Shown: positions 44,036-56,045, counted from the stretch's first letter. The stretch is 58,019 nt of DNA from Gammaproteobacteria bacterium (GCA_019747795.1 JAIEQK010000098.1:1-58019), one strand, 5' to 3'. Notes: generated by a model from the letters alone, not told the origin. Translations and numbers: made by a program.

Positions 44036-44467
44036 ATGAGCACGGTGCGGCGCATGGCCTTCGTGCCCTTCACCCCCCGCCAGATGTACGACCTGGTGAA
44101 CGACGTCGCGGCCTATCCGCGCTTCCTTCCCTGGTGCGCCGGCAGCGAGGTGCTGGTCGACGAACCGGACCGCATGCGCGCCCGCCTGCAGCTGCGCAAG
44201 GGACCGCTGGACGCTGCCTTCACCACCGACAACCGCCTGGTCCCGGGCCGCTCCATCACCTTGAGCCTGGTCGACGGACCTTTCTCGCGGCTACAGGGGC
44301 AGTGGAACTTCGAGGCCGCCGACGGCGGCAGCGTGGTGTCACTCGAACTCGAGTTCGAGTTCAGCGGCCGGCTGATCGGCAAAGTGCTCGCCACCGCCTT
44401 CAAGCCCATCGCCGATTCCCTGGTCGAAGCATTCAAGTCGCGCGCCTACGCGGTCTATGGCCGTTGA
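44036..44467 (+). CDS. ratA: RatA-family START-domain protein
   Basis: A 143-aa SRPBCC/START-like protein beginning MSTVRRMAFVPFTPRQMYDLVNDVAAYPRFLPWCAGSEV, near-identical in pattern to E. coli RatA (YfjG) and mitochondrial Coq10. FEFSGRLIGKVLATAFKPIADSLVEAFKSRA is the typical end. RatA has been described both as an inhibitor of ribosome 70S assembly and as a ubiquinone-binding protein. The neighbour rnfH overlaps its end by 11 bases, the standard gene pair. Confidence 0.94.
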   Translation: MSTVRRMAFVPFTPRQMYDLVNDVAAYPRFLPWCAGSEVLVDEPDRMRARLQLRKGPLDAAFTTDNRLVPGRSITLSLVDGPFSRLQGQWNFEAADGGSVVSLELEFEFSGRLIGKVLATAFKPIADSLVEAFKSRAYAVYGR

Positions 44468-44750
44468 GCGCATCGCGGTGGAAGTCGCGTGGGCGAGCGC
44501 CGCGCAGCAATGGGTGGTCGCCCTCGAAGTGCCGACCGGCACCACGCTGCGTGGCGCACTGGAGCGCGCACGGGTCGAGGACAGGCTGCCGGCCGATGCG
44601 CTGGCCTCGGCCAGCTTCGGCATCTTCGGCGTGGTGCAGCCGCCGGAGACCACGCTCGCGGACGGCGATCGGGTCGAGATCTACCGGCCGTTGGCCGACG
44701 ATCCGAAACTCATCCGGCGCAGGCGCGGAGGGCGCCGGGCGCGCCGCTGA
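44457..44750 (+). CDS. rnfH: RnfH-family protein (UPF0125)
   Basis: A 97-aa ubiquitin-like beta-grasp protein: IAVEVAWASAAQQWVVALEVPTGTTLRGALE, then FGIFGVVQPPETTLADGDRVEIYRPLADDPKLIRRRRG, the diagnostic family C terminus. Function is uncertain; it is called RnfH for its occasional link to rnf genes, but it is usually paired with ratA, as here. The arginine-rich tail is normal. Confidence 0.95.
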   Translation: MAVERIAVEVAWASAAQQWVVALEVPTGTTLRGALERARVEDRLPADALASASFGIFGVVQPPETTLADGDRVEIYRPLADDPKLIRRRRGGRRARR

Positions 44751-44756
44751 GCGGTC

Positions 44757-45638
44757 TTACTCTTGCTGCTCTTCGGGGCGCTTGACCAGGCGCTCCGGCG
44801 GCTTGTTCTCTTCGGGCGAGGGGCGCACGTAGTCGGGTTCGCCGATGCCGAAAACGCCTACCACGCGGCCAAGCAGGCCGCGCCGCTGGTGGGCGCGCGG
44901 TGCATCGGGCGGCACGATGATGCCTTCGCCCGGCGCCTTCTGGATGTTGGCGTACGCATTCGGAATGGGTGCGGGCTTGGCCTTCTCCGCCTCCGGATCT
45001 TCCGGCACCTCGACCGAGGTCTTGGCGGTGGAGGCGAGCGCGCCTTCACCGCGCGAGCGGCCGGCGGGCAGCGCGTCTTCGTCGTCTGCCTGCTTCGCCT
45101 CGTCCTTGGAGTCGCCTTTCTCATCCTTGGCGTCGGCCTTCTTGTCCTTCTCGCCGTCCGCCTCGGCCTTCTCCTCGGTCTCGTCGACGAAGGGCATGGC
45201 CTGCGCGACCCGCGTGACGATGCCGCGCTTGCGCTTCTTCGGCACGTCGATGGTGGTGTCCTGGTGCAGGTCGACCTCGAGCTCGCCGGCCGCGGGCTTC
45301 ACGTCGCCCAGCACGTGATCGAGCTTGTCGTCCGCGAACACCAGCGTCACGCGCCGCTTCTCCACCTCGCCGCCGCGCTCCTGGTAGGTATAGAGGTAGT
45401 CCCAGCGCTCGGCGTGGAAGGTGTCGCGGATCACGGGCGTGCCCATGATGAACTGGACCTTCTTCTTGTCCATGCCGCGGCGGAGCTGGGCCACCATGTC
45501 CTGGGTGATGACATTGCCCTGTTGCACATCGATCTTGTGCACGAAGGGCAGCGAGCCGACCGAGGGAATGCCCACGTAGGAGCAGCCGCCGAGCAGGAAC
45601 GGCGCGATAAGCAGGACGGACAGTAGGGTTTTCGGCAT
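44757..45638 (-). CDS. bamE: Outer-membrane assembly lipoprotein BamE with a long acidic extension
   Basis: BamE/OmlA is a small lipoprotein of the Bam complex. The lipobox LLGGC (Cys 19) and the BamE core IDVQQGNVITQDMVAQLRRGMDKKKVQFIMGTPVIRDTFHAERWDYLYTY (about 37-85) are clear. The protein is 293 aa, against about 110-120 in E. coli; the extra part (about 130-293) is lysine/aspartate/glutamate-rich (EKAEADGEKDKKADAKDEK) and probably disordered in the periplasm. Convergent with rnfH; divergent from fur (187 bases between starts), as in many gammaproteobacteria. Confidence 0.93.
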   Translation of the reverse strand: MPKTLLSVLLIAPFLLGGCSYVGIPSVGSLPFVHKIDVQQGNVITQDMVAQLRRGMDKKKVQFIMGTPVIRDTFHAERWDYLYTYQERGGEVEKRRVTLVFADDKLDHVLGDVKPAAGELEVDLHQDTTIDVPKKRKRGIVTRVAQAMPFVDETEEKAEADGEKDKKADAKDEKGDSKDEAKQADDEDALPAGRSRGEGALASTAKTSVEVPEDPEAEKAKPAPIPNAYANIQKAPGEGIIVPPDAPRAHQRRGLLGRVVGVFGIGEPDYVRPSPEENKPPERLVKRPEEQQE

Positions 45639-45825
45639 GGGCGGTGATTATGAAGCGCGTCGCGGCGCGCGGGCGATGGCTGAGTCTGCGTGCCGGCGGT
45701 TACACTGTCGCCGAGGCTACGCGCCGTGAGGCGGGTGCCATCCTAGCACAGCGCTTCGCGGCCGCGCGAAGATGCTATCCTCTTGAAACCTTCACACCTT
45801 TCCGCGCTCACCGGGCATTGCGACG

Positions 45826-46236
45826 ATGGACACCCAGGAACTCAAGAAAGCCGGCCTCAAGGCCACCCTGCCGCGCTTGCGGATCCTGGAGATCCTGGAG
45901 GCCAATACCGGCAGGCACATGAGCGCCGAGGACGTCTACAAGGCCTTGATCGACGCCGGCGAGGACGTGGGGCTCGCGACCATCTACCGCGTGCTGACCC
46001 AGTTCGAGGGCGCCGGGCTCGTGCAGCGGCACAACTTCGACGGTGGCCACGCAGTGTTCGAGATGGCGCCGGAGGAACACCATGACCACATGGTGCGGCT
46101 CGATACCGGCGAGGTCATCGAGTTCTATGACGAGGACATCGAGCGTCGCCAGCGCGAGATCGTCGCCAAACTCGGCTACGAGTTGAAGGACCACAGCCTG
46201 GTGCTGTACGTCCGTCCCAAGAACAGCGGTTCCTGA
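45826..46236 (+). CDS. fur: Ferric uptake regulator Fur
   Basis: Iron-responsive repressor of 136 aa. Winged-helix domain LKATLPRLRILEILE and GLATIYRVLTQFEGAGLV; metal site HHDHMVRLDTGEVIEFYDEDIE. The two CxxC pairs of E. coli Fur are absent; there is no cysteine in the protein at all, including the position that is Cys in Pseudomonas Fur, where Arg is found (HMVRLD). The histidine/glutamate regulatory site is kept. Divergent from bamE and convergent with recN. Confidence 0.94.
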   Translation: MDTQELKKAGLKATLPRLRILEILEANTGRHMSAEDVYKALIDAGEDVGLATIYRVLTQFEGAGLVQRHNFDGGHAVFEMAPEEHHDHMVRLDTGEVIEFYDEDIERRQREIVAKLGYELKDHSLVLYVRPKNSGS

Positions 46237-46242
46237 CGCACC

Positions 46243-47928
46243 TCAGCGTTTCGCCGCCCCGCGGCCGGTGGCGGCGGCGATCAGGTCGCGGGCGTGTCCC
46301 AAGCTCGCGGCGGTGACCTTGGCGGCGCCCAGCATGCGTGCGATCTCCTCCTCCCGCGTCGCCTCGTCCAAGGCCTCCAGGCGCGTCTCGGTCACCCCGT
46401 CCTTGACCGACTTGCTGACCTTCACGTGGGCGTCGCCAGCGCTCGCCACCTGCGGCGAGTGGGTGATGCAGATCACCTGGCAGCCGGCCGCCACCGCGCG
46501 CAGCGTGCGGCCGACGATGTTGGCCGTCGTGCCGCCGATGCCTGTATCGACCTCGTCGTAGACCACCACCGGGATGCCGGCGTGGCTGACGGTCGCCGCC
46601 TGGATGGCGAGCGCGATGCGCGACAGCTCGCCACCCGAGGCAATCTTGTTGATTGGCCCGGGCGCCTGGTCGGGATTGGTGGCGACGGTGAATTCCACGC
46701 GCTCACTGCCGTGGGGCTGTGGCGCGTCCTCGCCGGTCGGCGTCAGCGCGACGCTGAAGCTCGCGTGGGGCAGGCCGAGTTCTCGCACCCGGGCCGTGAT
46801 CTCCTTATCCATCTTCTTCACCGCGGCGCGCCGCGCCTTGGTGAGCGTCGCGGCCGCCGCCTGCCAGGCGGCGAGCGCCTCGGCCAGTTCCGCGTCCAGC
46901 GCGGCGCGCGCGCTCGCACCCTGCTCGAAGGCGGCGAGCTCGTCCGCCAGGCGCTGCAGCAGCGTGGGAAGGTCGCCCATTGCGAGCTGATGCTTGCGCG
47001 CCAGGGCGTGCAGCGCGGCGATGCGGTCGTCGAGGCGCGCGAGACGCGACGGGTCTATCTCGACCGCCGCCTCCAGGCGTTCCACTTCGCCGAGCGCCTC
47101 GCCGGTGAACACCACCGCCTGGGCGAGCGTGTCCAGCAGGCCGGCCGACTCGTCGCTGCGCTTGGCGAGCGTGCGGGCGCGACCCTCGGCGGCGCGCAGG
47201 CGGGCCAGCGCACCGTCCTCGTCGTCGCCCAGCAATGCGCGCAGCCCGGCCAGTTGCTCGAGGTTGGCGGCGCCATTCGCGAGCCGGCGGTGCTCGCTCT
47301 CGAGCTTCGCGATCTCCTCGGCCTCGACCTTGGCCGCGACCAGCTCCTCGTACTGGTAGCGCACGAGTTCGATGCGATCCCGGTCCTGGCCCGCGCGCTC
47401 CAGCGCGCGCAGCCGTTCGCGAGCGTCGCGCCAGCGCTGGCAGGCGGCGGCCACGGTAGCCAGCGCCGCGGCATGACCGCCGTAGGCGTCCAGCAGCTCG
47501 CGCTGCACGTCGCGCTTCATCATCTGCTGGTTGGCGTGCTGCGAATGGATGTCCACCAGGCGCGCGCCGAGTTCATGCAGCAGCTGCACCGGCACCGGGC
47601 TCGCGTTGATGAAGGCGCGCGAGCCGCCGTCGCGCAGCACGATGCGGCGCACGACGCATTCGTCGCCACTGTCGATCTCGTGCTCGGCCAGAAGCGCCTT
47701 CAGCGCCGGCAGGCGCGCCAGGTCGAACACCGCCGTGACGGTCGCGCGCGCGTCGCCGGCGCGCACCAGGCGGCTGTCGGCACGCTCGCCGAGCGCGAGT
47801 CCGAGGGCTTCGATCAGGATGGATTTGCCCGCGCCGGTCTCGCCGCTCATGACCGTGAGGCCCGGGCCGAACTCGATATCCACGTGGCGCACCACCACGA
47901 GGTTCTGCACGGTCAAGGTTCTGAGCAC
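46243..47928 (-). CDS. recN: DNA repair ATPase RecN
   Basis: SMC-like repair protein of 561 aa. The N terminus is LTVQNLVVVRHVDIEFGPGLTVMSGETGAGKSILIEAL (Walker A near 30-37); a coiled-coil middle with low complexity; then the C-terminal SGGELSRIALAIQ signature and VVYDEVDTGIGG (Walker B near 425). Length normal. It begins two bases after nadK stops, the usual nadK-recN pair. Since it is internal, no LexA box is expected directly upstream and none is seen. Confidence 0.96.
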   Translation of the reverse strand: MLRTLTVQNLVVVRHVDIEFGPGLTVMSGETGAGKSILIEALGLALGERADSRLVRAGDARATVTAVFDLARLPALKALLAEHEIDSGDECVVRRIVLRDGGSRAFINASPVPVQLLHELGARLVDIHSQHANQQMMKRDVQRELLDAYGGHAAALATVAAACQRWRDARERLRALERAGQDRDRIELVRYQYEELVAAKVEAEEIAKLESEHRRLANGAANLEQLAGLRALLGDDEDGALARLRAAEGRARTLAKRSDESAGLLDTLAQAVVFTGEALGEVERLEAAVEIDPSRLARLDDRIAALHALARKHQLAMGDLPTLLQRLADELAAFEQGASARAALDAELAEALAAWQAAAATLTKARRAAVKKMDKEITARVRELGLPHASFSVALTPTGEDAPQPHGSERVEFTVATNPDQAPGPINKIASGGELSRIALAIQAATVSHAGIPVVVYDEVDTGIGGTTANIVGRTLRAVAAGCQVICITHSPQVASAGDAHVKVSKSVKDGVTETRLEALDEATREEEIARMLGAAKVTAASLGHARDLIAAATGRGAAKR

Positions 47929-47930
47929 GC

Positions 47931-48794
47931 TCAGGCGCCCCAGTTGAGTTTTGCCCTGAGCGTGGCGAAGTGGTCGTGGCCCGCCGGGTGCAGCAGGCGG
48001 ATGGCGCGCGCCCGGCGCGCGACCCGGACCACGTCGCCGGGCAGCAGGTCGAGGATGGAATTGCCGTCGCAGGTGACCCGCGACTCGTCCTCTCTGTCAG
48101 TCGCGACGTGGATCTCGATGCGCGCCGCGTCGCTCAGCACGATGGGCCGGTTGGTCAGCGTGTGCGGGCAGATGGGCACCAGGGCCAGCGCGCGCGCGCG
48201 CGGGTCGAGGATCGGTCCGCCGCCCGAGAGCGCGTAGGCGGTGGAGCCGGTCGGGGTCGCCACGATCATGCCGTCCGAGCGCTGCGAGTGCAGGTACTGC
48301 CCGTCGACGTAGGTCTCGAGGGTGATCAGCCGCGCGGTGCTCCATTTCTGCACGACCACGTCGTTCAGGCCGTCCTCGCTGGCGATGACGCGACCCTCCC
48401 GCACCACCTCGCAGCCGAGCACCGCGCGATCCTCGGACAGGTACTGGCCGTCCAGCACCGCGTCCAGCCCTGTTTCGATGTCGGCCAGCGACAGGTCGGC
48501 GAGAAAGCCCAGGCGCCCGAGATTGATGCCAACCAGGGCGACGTCCCGCGGGTAGATGAGCCCGGCGCACTGCAGAAGCGTGCCGTCGCCGCCGATGGAG
48601 ATCACGAGGTCGCAGCTGTCCGGCAGCGCCGGCCCGGGCGCGGAGCGGTAGTCACCCGCCGGCGCGTGGGCCGCGGCCTGGGTCTCGAGCAGGGTGTCGA
48701 CGCCGCGCCGGTTCAGCACCGCGATTACCCGCTCGAGCGCTTCTTTGACCGCCGGTTCGTGCGTCTTGGTCACGATCCCGATGCGCGTGAACAT
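47931..48794 (-). CDS. nadK: NAD kinase
   Basis: ATP-dependent NAD kinase of 287 aa making NADP. ISIGGDGTLLQC (the GGDGT motif, about residues 66-70), ATPTGSTAYALSGGGPI and CPHTLTNRPIVL are standard. ATG 48,794 gives the usual start MFTRIGIVTK; a further upstream start is possible but adds no family sequence. Faces away from hrcA. Confidence 0.96.
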   Translation of the reverse strand: MFTRIGIVTKTHEPAVKEALERVIAVLNRRGVDTLLETQAAAHAPAGDYRSAPGPALPDSCDLVISIGGDGTLLQCAGLIYPRDVALVGINLGRLGFLADLSLADIETGLDAVLDGQYLSEDRAVLGCEVVREGRVIASEDGLNDVVVQKWSTARLITLETYVDGQYLHSQRSDGMIVATPTGSTAYALSGGGPILDPRARALALVPICPHTLTNRPIVLSDAARIEIHVATDREDESRVTCDGNSILDLLPGDVVRVARRARAIRLLHPAGHDHFATLRAKLNWGA

Positions 48795-48833
48795 GCCGGT
48801 GGTCGCCAGGATTTCTGAAGGAAGCCGGCAAGT

Positions 48834-48866
48834 TAGCACTTTGCCGATCGGACCGCCAACGTGCTA
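48834..48866. promoter_or_regulatory. Wide inverted repeat upstream of hrcA
   Basis: TAGCAC and GTGCTA are separated by 21 bases between nadK and hrcA. HrcA binds CIRCE, which is TTAGCACTC, nine bases, GAGTGCTAA. The arms here match the inner CIRCE bases but spacing is wrong, so it is at best an altered operator. Confidence 0.3.
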
Positions 48867-48927
48867 TTGCTTGGCCGCGCTTAGGTGTTAGATTTCGACC
48901 AGCCTGTTTGGCAGCAACGACGCATCC

Positions 48928-49983
48928 ATGAACAAGATCTCGACTGACGTCAAACTCGGAGAGCGCGCGCAGTACCTGTTCAAGCTGCTGGTCGAGCGCT
49001 ATATCGCCGACGGGCAGCCGGTCGGTTCGCGCACGCTCGCGCGCGACGCCAGGCTGGACTTGAGCCCTGCCACCATCCGCAACGTGATGGCGGACTTGGA
49101 GGACATGGGGCTCATCGTCGCCCCGCATACCTCGGCCGGACGCGTGCCCACGGTCAAGGGCTACCGCCTGTTCGTTGATTCCATGGTGACTTTCAGGAAT
49201 CTCAGTCACCAGGAGATTCGGCGCATGGAGTCCAGCCTCGAGAGCGAGGACGACATCCAGGGCCTGCTCAGCAACACCTCGCGCATGCTGTCAGACGTCA
49301 CGCGGCTCGCCGGGCTGGTGATGATCCCGGTGTCGGACCGACGCGCGCTCCGCCAGGTGGAATTCCTTTCACTGAACGACAACCGCGTGCTGGCCATCCT
49401 GGTGACCAACGACCGCGAGGTCGAGAACCGCATCATCAAGACCAACCGGGTCTACAGCCAGGCCGAGCTGACCCAGGCGGGCAACTACCTGAACAGCGTG
49501 TTCGCCGGCCGCGACATCGAGGCGGTCAAGGCGCGGCTCATCAAGGAGATGAACGCCGCGCGGGACGAGATGAACAACCTCATGGCACTGGTCATCGAGG
49601 TCAGCCAGAAGGTGTTCGTCGACTCTGACCCGTCGTCCAAGGACTATGTCCTGGCGGGTCAGACCAATCTCATGGAGATCAACGACCTGTCGAACATCGA
49701 GCGGCTGCGTGGCCTGTTCGAGGCGTTCAACCAGAAGCGCGATATCCTGCACCTGCTGGACCAGGCCCTGAGCGCCTCCGGCGTACAGATCTTCATCGGC
49801 GAGGAATCGGGCTACGAGGTCCTCGACCAGTGCAGCGTGGTGACCTCGACCTATGCCGACAGCCACCGCACGCTCGGCGTGCTGGCGGTGATCGGGCCGA
49901 CCCGCATGGAGTACGAGCGCGTCATCCCGATCGTGGATCTCACCGCCAAGATGCTCAGCTCGGCCTTGAATTCCCGCGGCTGA
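48928..49983 (+). CDS. hrcA: Heat-inducible transcription repressor HrcA
   Basis: Repressor of the dnaK and groE operons, 351 aa. HTH region: ERYIADGQPVGSRTLARDARLDLSPATIRNVMADLEDMGLI, then HTSAGRVPTVKGYRLFVD. Central domain with VLAILVTNDREVENRII and the C-terminal VIGPTRMEYERVIPIVDLTAKML. Normal length. First gene of the hrcA-grpE-dnaK-dnaJ cluster. Confidence 0.96.
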   Translation: MNKISTDVKLGERAQYLFKLLVERYIADGQPVGSRTLARDARLDLSPATIRNVMADLEDMGLIVAPHTSAGRVPTVKGYRLFVDSMVTFRNLSHQEIRRMESSLESEDDIQGLLSNTSRMLSDVTRLAGLVMIPVSDRRALRQVEFLSLNDNRVLAILVTNDREVENRIIKTNRVYSQAELTQAGNYLNSVFAGRDIEAVKARLIKEMNAARDEMNNLMALVIEVSQKVFVDSDPSSKDYVLAGQTNLMEINDLSNIERLRGLFEAFNQKRDILHLLDQALSASGVQIFIGEESGYEVLDQCSVVTSTYADSHRTLGVLAVIGPTRMEYERVIPIVDLTAKMLSSALNSRG

Positions 49984-50090
49984 GCCCCATCTCCGACCCT
50001 CGTCCGGTCGCGGCCCTCGCCGCGACCGGCATCCACGGCCGCCGCGGCGGCCGTGATTCCAGACTTCAACCGACCAGAAAGGCGACCAGC

Positions 50091-50645
50091 GTGACTGACG
50101 AATTGCGGCCCGACGAGGCCACCGCAGCGGCCCCCGATACTCCGAATCCCGGCACCGACGCGCCGCCGGACGCCGAGCAGCTCGGCCTGGAACTCGAGCA
50201 GGCCCGTGCCCAGGTGGCGTCCCTGAAGGACGAACTGCTGCGCGGTCGCGCCGAGCTCGACAACCAGCGCAAGCGCGCCGAGCGCGACCTGGAGGCGGCC
50301 CACAAGTACGCCCTCGAGCGCTTCATCCACGAGTTGCTGCCGGTCAAGGACAGCCTGGATCTCGGCCTCAAGGCCGCCGCCACCGCCACCGACGTGGCGA
50401 GCCTGAGCGAGGGCATGGCCATGACCATCAAGATGTTCGACGACTTCTTCGAGAAGCTCTCGATCAAGCAGATCCACCCGGAGGGGGAGCGTTTCGACCC
50501 CGAGTTCCACCAGGCCATGACCATGGAGGAGGCGCCCCACGTCGCGCCCGGCACGGTCACCCGGGTGATGCAGAGCGGCTACGTGCTGAACCAGCGCCTG
50601 CTGCGCCCGGCGCTCGTGGTGGTGGCCAAGGCGGCCGACGCCTGA
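50091..50645 (+). CDS. grpE: Nucleotide exchange factor GrpE
   Basis: DnaK co-chaperone of 184 aa that releases ADP. Acidic disordered start, long coiled coil (LGLELEQARAQVASLKDELLRGRAELDNQRKRAERD) and the beta-domain IHPEGERFDPEFHQAMTMEEA ... GTVTRVMQSGYVLNQRLLRPALVVVAK. I chose GTG 50,091 (protein MTDELRPDEA), with AAAGGCG upstream; the open frame runs far upstream but there overlaps hrcA in another frame. Confidence 0.94.
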   Translation: MTDELRPDEATAAAPDTPNPGTDAPPDAEQLGLELEQARAQVASLKDELLRGRAELDNQRKRAERDLEAAHKYALERFIHELLPVKDSLDLGLKAAATATDVASLSEGMAMTIKMFDDFFEKLSIKQIHPEGERFDPEFHQAMTMEEAPHVAPGTVTRVMQSGYVLNQRLLRPALVVVAKAADA

Positions 50646-50647
50646 GC

Positions 50648-50676
50648 CTTGAAATCACTCGAGGTTCCCCCACCTA
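50648..50676 (+). promoter_or_regulatory. Sigma32-type heat-shock promoter of dnaK
   Basis: CTTGAAA (50,648-50,654), 13 bases, CCCCACCTA (50,668-50,676). This is close to the sigma32 consensus CTTGAAA / 11-16 / CCCCATNT and lies 65 bases before the dnaK start. It would allow heat induction of dnaK-dnaJ separately from hrcA-grpE. Confidence 0.8.
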
Positions 50677-50740
50677 ACCGACAATTCGACGGTTCGCCGC
50701 GGCGGACCCGCACACAGGCTTGAGTTAACAGAGGCACACC

Positions 50741-52675
<1,935 letters not shown>

Positions 52676-52701
52676 GCCGCCAGACACTCTGTGAGTCGCA
52701 C

Positions 52702-52731
52702 GGGCCCGGCCAGGATTTCCTCGCCGGGCCC
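52702..52731 (+). promoter_or_regulatory. GC-rich stem-loop between dnaK and dnaJ
   Basis: GGGCCCGGC and GCCGGGCCC form a perfect 9-bp stem with a 12-base loop, followed by ACGCGTTTG. With only three Ts afterwards it may be a partial terminator or an RNA-stability element that lowers dnaJ relative to dnaK. Confidence 0.6.
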
Positions 52732-52778
52732 ACGCGTTTGTCGACGGGCAGCAATCAGCACACGGAACTCGAGAATCG

Positions 52779-53909
52779 ATGGCCAAGCGTGACTACTACG
52801 AGGTTCTCGGCGTCGAGCGCGGCGCCAGCGAGGCCGACATCAAGCAGGCCTATCGCCGCCTGGCGATGAAGTACCACCCGGATCGCAACCCCGACGATCC
52901 GAAGGCGGAAGAGAACTTCAAGGAGGTCAAGGAAGCCTTCGAGATGCTGTCCGACAAGCAGAAGCGCGCGGCCTACGACCAGTTCGGTCATGCCGGCGTG
53001 GATCCGTCGGCCGGCATGGGCGCGGGTGGATTTGGTGGCGCCGGCTTCGGTGACATCTTCGACAGCGTGTTCGGTGACATCTTCGGCCAGGGGCGTGGCG
53101 GCAACCGCGCCTACCGTGGCGCGGACCTGCGCTATGACCTCGAGATGACTCTCGAGGACGCGGTGGCCGGAACCGAGATCAAGATTCGTGTGCCGACCCT
53201 GGTCGGCTGCGAGACCTGCGGCGGCAAGGGCTCGCGCAGCGGCAAGGCGCCCGACACGTGCGGCACCTGCGGCGGCGCCGGCCAGGTGCGCATGCAGCAG
53301 GGCTTCTTCTCCGTGCAGCAGACCTGCCCCAAGTGTCGCGGCGCCGGCAAGGTGATCAGCGATCCCTGTGGCACCTGCGGCGGCAGCGGCAAGACGCGCG
53401 GCAACAAGACCATCTCGGTCAAGGTGCCGGCCGGTGTCGACAGCGGCGACCGCATTCGCCTGTCCGGCGAGGGCGAGCCCGGCCAGAACGGCGGGCCGCC
53501 CGGCGATCTCTACGTGAACGTGGTGGTCAAGGACCATCCGATCTTCGCGCGCGAGGACAACGACCTGCGCTGCGAGGTGCCGATAGACTTCGTCACCGCG
53601 GTGCTGGGCGGCGAACTGGAAGTCCCGACGCTCTCCGGCCGCGTGATGCTGAAGATCCCGCCCGAGACCCAGACCGGCCGCATGTTCCGCCTGCGCGGCA
53701 AGGGCGTGCGCTCGGTGCGCGGCGGTCCTGTGGGCGATCTCATCTGCCGAGTGATGGTCGAGACGCCGGTCAATCTGAACAAGGATCAGAAGGAACTGCT
53801 GCGCAAGTTCGGCGAGTCGCTGTCCGGCGAGGGCAACACCCACAGCCCGCGCGCCTCGTCGTGGCTGGACGGCGTGAAGAAGTTCTTCGAGGAGATGAAG
53901 TTCTCCTGA
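52779..53909 (+). CDS. dnaJ: Hsp40 co-chaperone DnaJ
   Basis: A 376-aa type I DnaJ. J-domain at 1-70 with the HPD motif ([10 protein letters not shown]), Gly/Phe-rich linker ([14 protein letters not shown]), four CxxCxGxG zinc repeats ([32 protein letters not shown]; about 145-210) and the two C-terminal beta domains. Complete and normal. It stimulates DnaK ATPase and delivers substrates. Confidence 0.98.
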   Translation: MAKRDYYEVLGVERGASEADIKQAYRRLAMKYHPDRNPDDPKAEENFKEVKEAFEMLSDKQKRAAYDQFGHAGVDPSAGMGAGGFGGAGFGDIFDSVFGDIFGQGRGGNRAYRGADLRYDLEMTLEDAVAGTEIKIRVPTLVGCETCGGKGSRSGKAPDTCGTCGGAGQVRMQQGFFSVQQTCPKCRGAGKVISDPCGTCGGSGKTRGNKTISVKVPAGVDSGDRIRLSGEGEPGQNGGPPGDLYVNVVVKDHPIFAREDNDLRCEVPIDFVTAVLGGELEVPTLSGRVMLKIPPETQTGRMFRLRGKGVRSVRGGPVGDLICRVMVETPVNLNKDQKELLRKFGESLSGEGNTHSPRASSWLDGVKKFFEEMKFS

Positions 53910-53922
53910 GCGCCGCGCGCTC

Positions 53923-54857
<935 letters not shown>

Positions 54858-54936
54858 GGTGGCCGGCGCGAGGCCTCGGGTATACTCAGCCTCGGAACCG
54901 GCGCCGACAGGCGGCGTCGGCAACGCGGGTGAGCGT

Positions 54937-55905
54937 ATGCCAGCATTGCGGGCCGCGGTGATCGGGGTCGGTTACCTCGGCAATTTCCACGCACAGAAGT
55001 ACCGCCAGCTCGACGGCGTGGAGCTCCACGCGGTGGTCGACACCGACGCCGCGCGCGGCGCCGAGGTGGCGGCCAAGTACGGCACCCAGGCCGTCACCGA
55101 CTACCGCGCTATCCTCTCCGAGGTCGACCTGGTGTCCATCGTGGTACCGCCCGCGCGCCATTTCGCCATCGCCCACGACTGCCTGAGCGCCGGCGTGCAT
55201 GCGCTGGTGGAGAAGCCCCTGACCGCGACGGTGGCCGAGGCTGAGACCCTGATCCAGGTCGCTGCGGCGCGCGGCCTGGTGCTGCAGGTCGGTCATCTCG
55301 AACGCTTCAACCCGGTGGTGCGCGCGCTCCGCGAGCGCATCGTCAAGCCGCGCCTCATCGAGGCCGAGCGCTTCGCCGCCTACAAGAAGCGCGGCACCGA
55401 GGTCGACGTGGTGCTCGACCTCATGATCCATGACATCGATATCGTACTGAGCCTGGTCGGCAGTCCGCTGCGCGCGCTGCACTCCTCGGGCACGGCGGTG
55501 GTGACCGACGACATCGACATCGCTCACGCGCGCCTCGAATTCGCCAACGGCTGCATCGCCGAGCTGGCCGCGAGCCGCGTGTCGCAGGCGCCGGCGCGGA
55601 TGATGAAGGTCTACCAGGCGGGCGGCTACCTGGCCATCGACTACGCCAACCATGAGCTCCGCGTGGGCACGGTGGCGGAGGGCGGCGAGGCCGCCGAGCA
55701 GCGCGAGGTGACCTTCGAGACCACCGCGGTCGCCGGCACCGACGTGCTGATGGCCGAGATCGCGTCCTTCGTGGCCGCCGTGCGCCACGGTGGTTCGCCC
55801 GAGGTGAGCGGCGAGGATGGCAAGCGCGCCTTGGAAGTCGCGATCGAGATCAGTCACCGCATCAAGCGCTACCGCGCCGCGCTCGCCGCCAGTCCGGACG
55901 CCTGA
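54937..55905 (+). CDS. Gfo/Idh/MocA-family oxidoreductase
   Basis: NAD(P)-dependent sugar dehydrogenase-like protein of 322 aa. N-terminal Rossmann fold [17 protein letters not shown] with [18 protein letters not shown] (EKP motif near 90), and a C-terminal alpha/beta domain ([24 protein letters not shown]). Substrate is not evident; homologues near dapB or lpx genes are sometimes assigned to UDP-sugar oxidation. ATG 54,937 gives the usual start [12 protein letters not shown]; the open frame upstream runs through dapB in another frame. Confidence 0.9.
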   Translation: MPALRAAVIGVGYLGNFHAQKYRQLDGVELHAVVDTDAARGAEVAAKYGTQAVTDYRAILSEVDLVSIVVPPARHFAIAHDCLSAGVHALVEKPLTATVAEAETLIQVAAARGLVLQVGHLERFNPVVRALRERIVKPRLIEAERFAAYKKRGTEVDVVLDLMIHDIDIVLSLVGSPLRALHSSGTAVVTDDIDIAHARLEFANGCIAELAASRVSQAPARMMKVYQAGGYLAIDYANHELRVGTVAEGGEAAEQREVTFETTAVAGTDVLMAEIASFVAAVRHGGSPEVSGEDGKRALEVAIEISHRIKRYRAALAASPDA

Positions 55906-55977
55906 CGCCGCCTCGCCCCACGCGCGGGCTCGGCAGCGCAACGGCCCCCGCGCCTTCCGCGCCTGGGGCGGGTCAAG

Positions 55978-56024
55978 TACAATGCGTCACCTTGAGCGGG
56001 AGCAGTCAGGCGGCTGCCTCCCGC
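55978..56024 (+). promoter_or_regulatory. carAB promoter -10 and leader stem-loop
   Basis: TACAAT (55,978-55,983) is a good -10 sequence; its -35 is weak. GCGGGAGCAG (55,996-56,005) and CTGCCTCCCGC (56,014-56,024) form a strong stem just after the likely start site, followed by TTT, 22 bases before the carA GTG. It could be an attenuator or translation-control hairpin for carA. Confidence 0.55.
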
Positions 56025-56045
56025 TTTGCATATGTGGGAATCATC

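Noticed and set aside
46294-48237. 647-codon open frame antisense to recN and nadK
   Set aside because: It spans two well-supported genes on the other strand; composition is low-complexity Arg/Ala/Gln with no domain.
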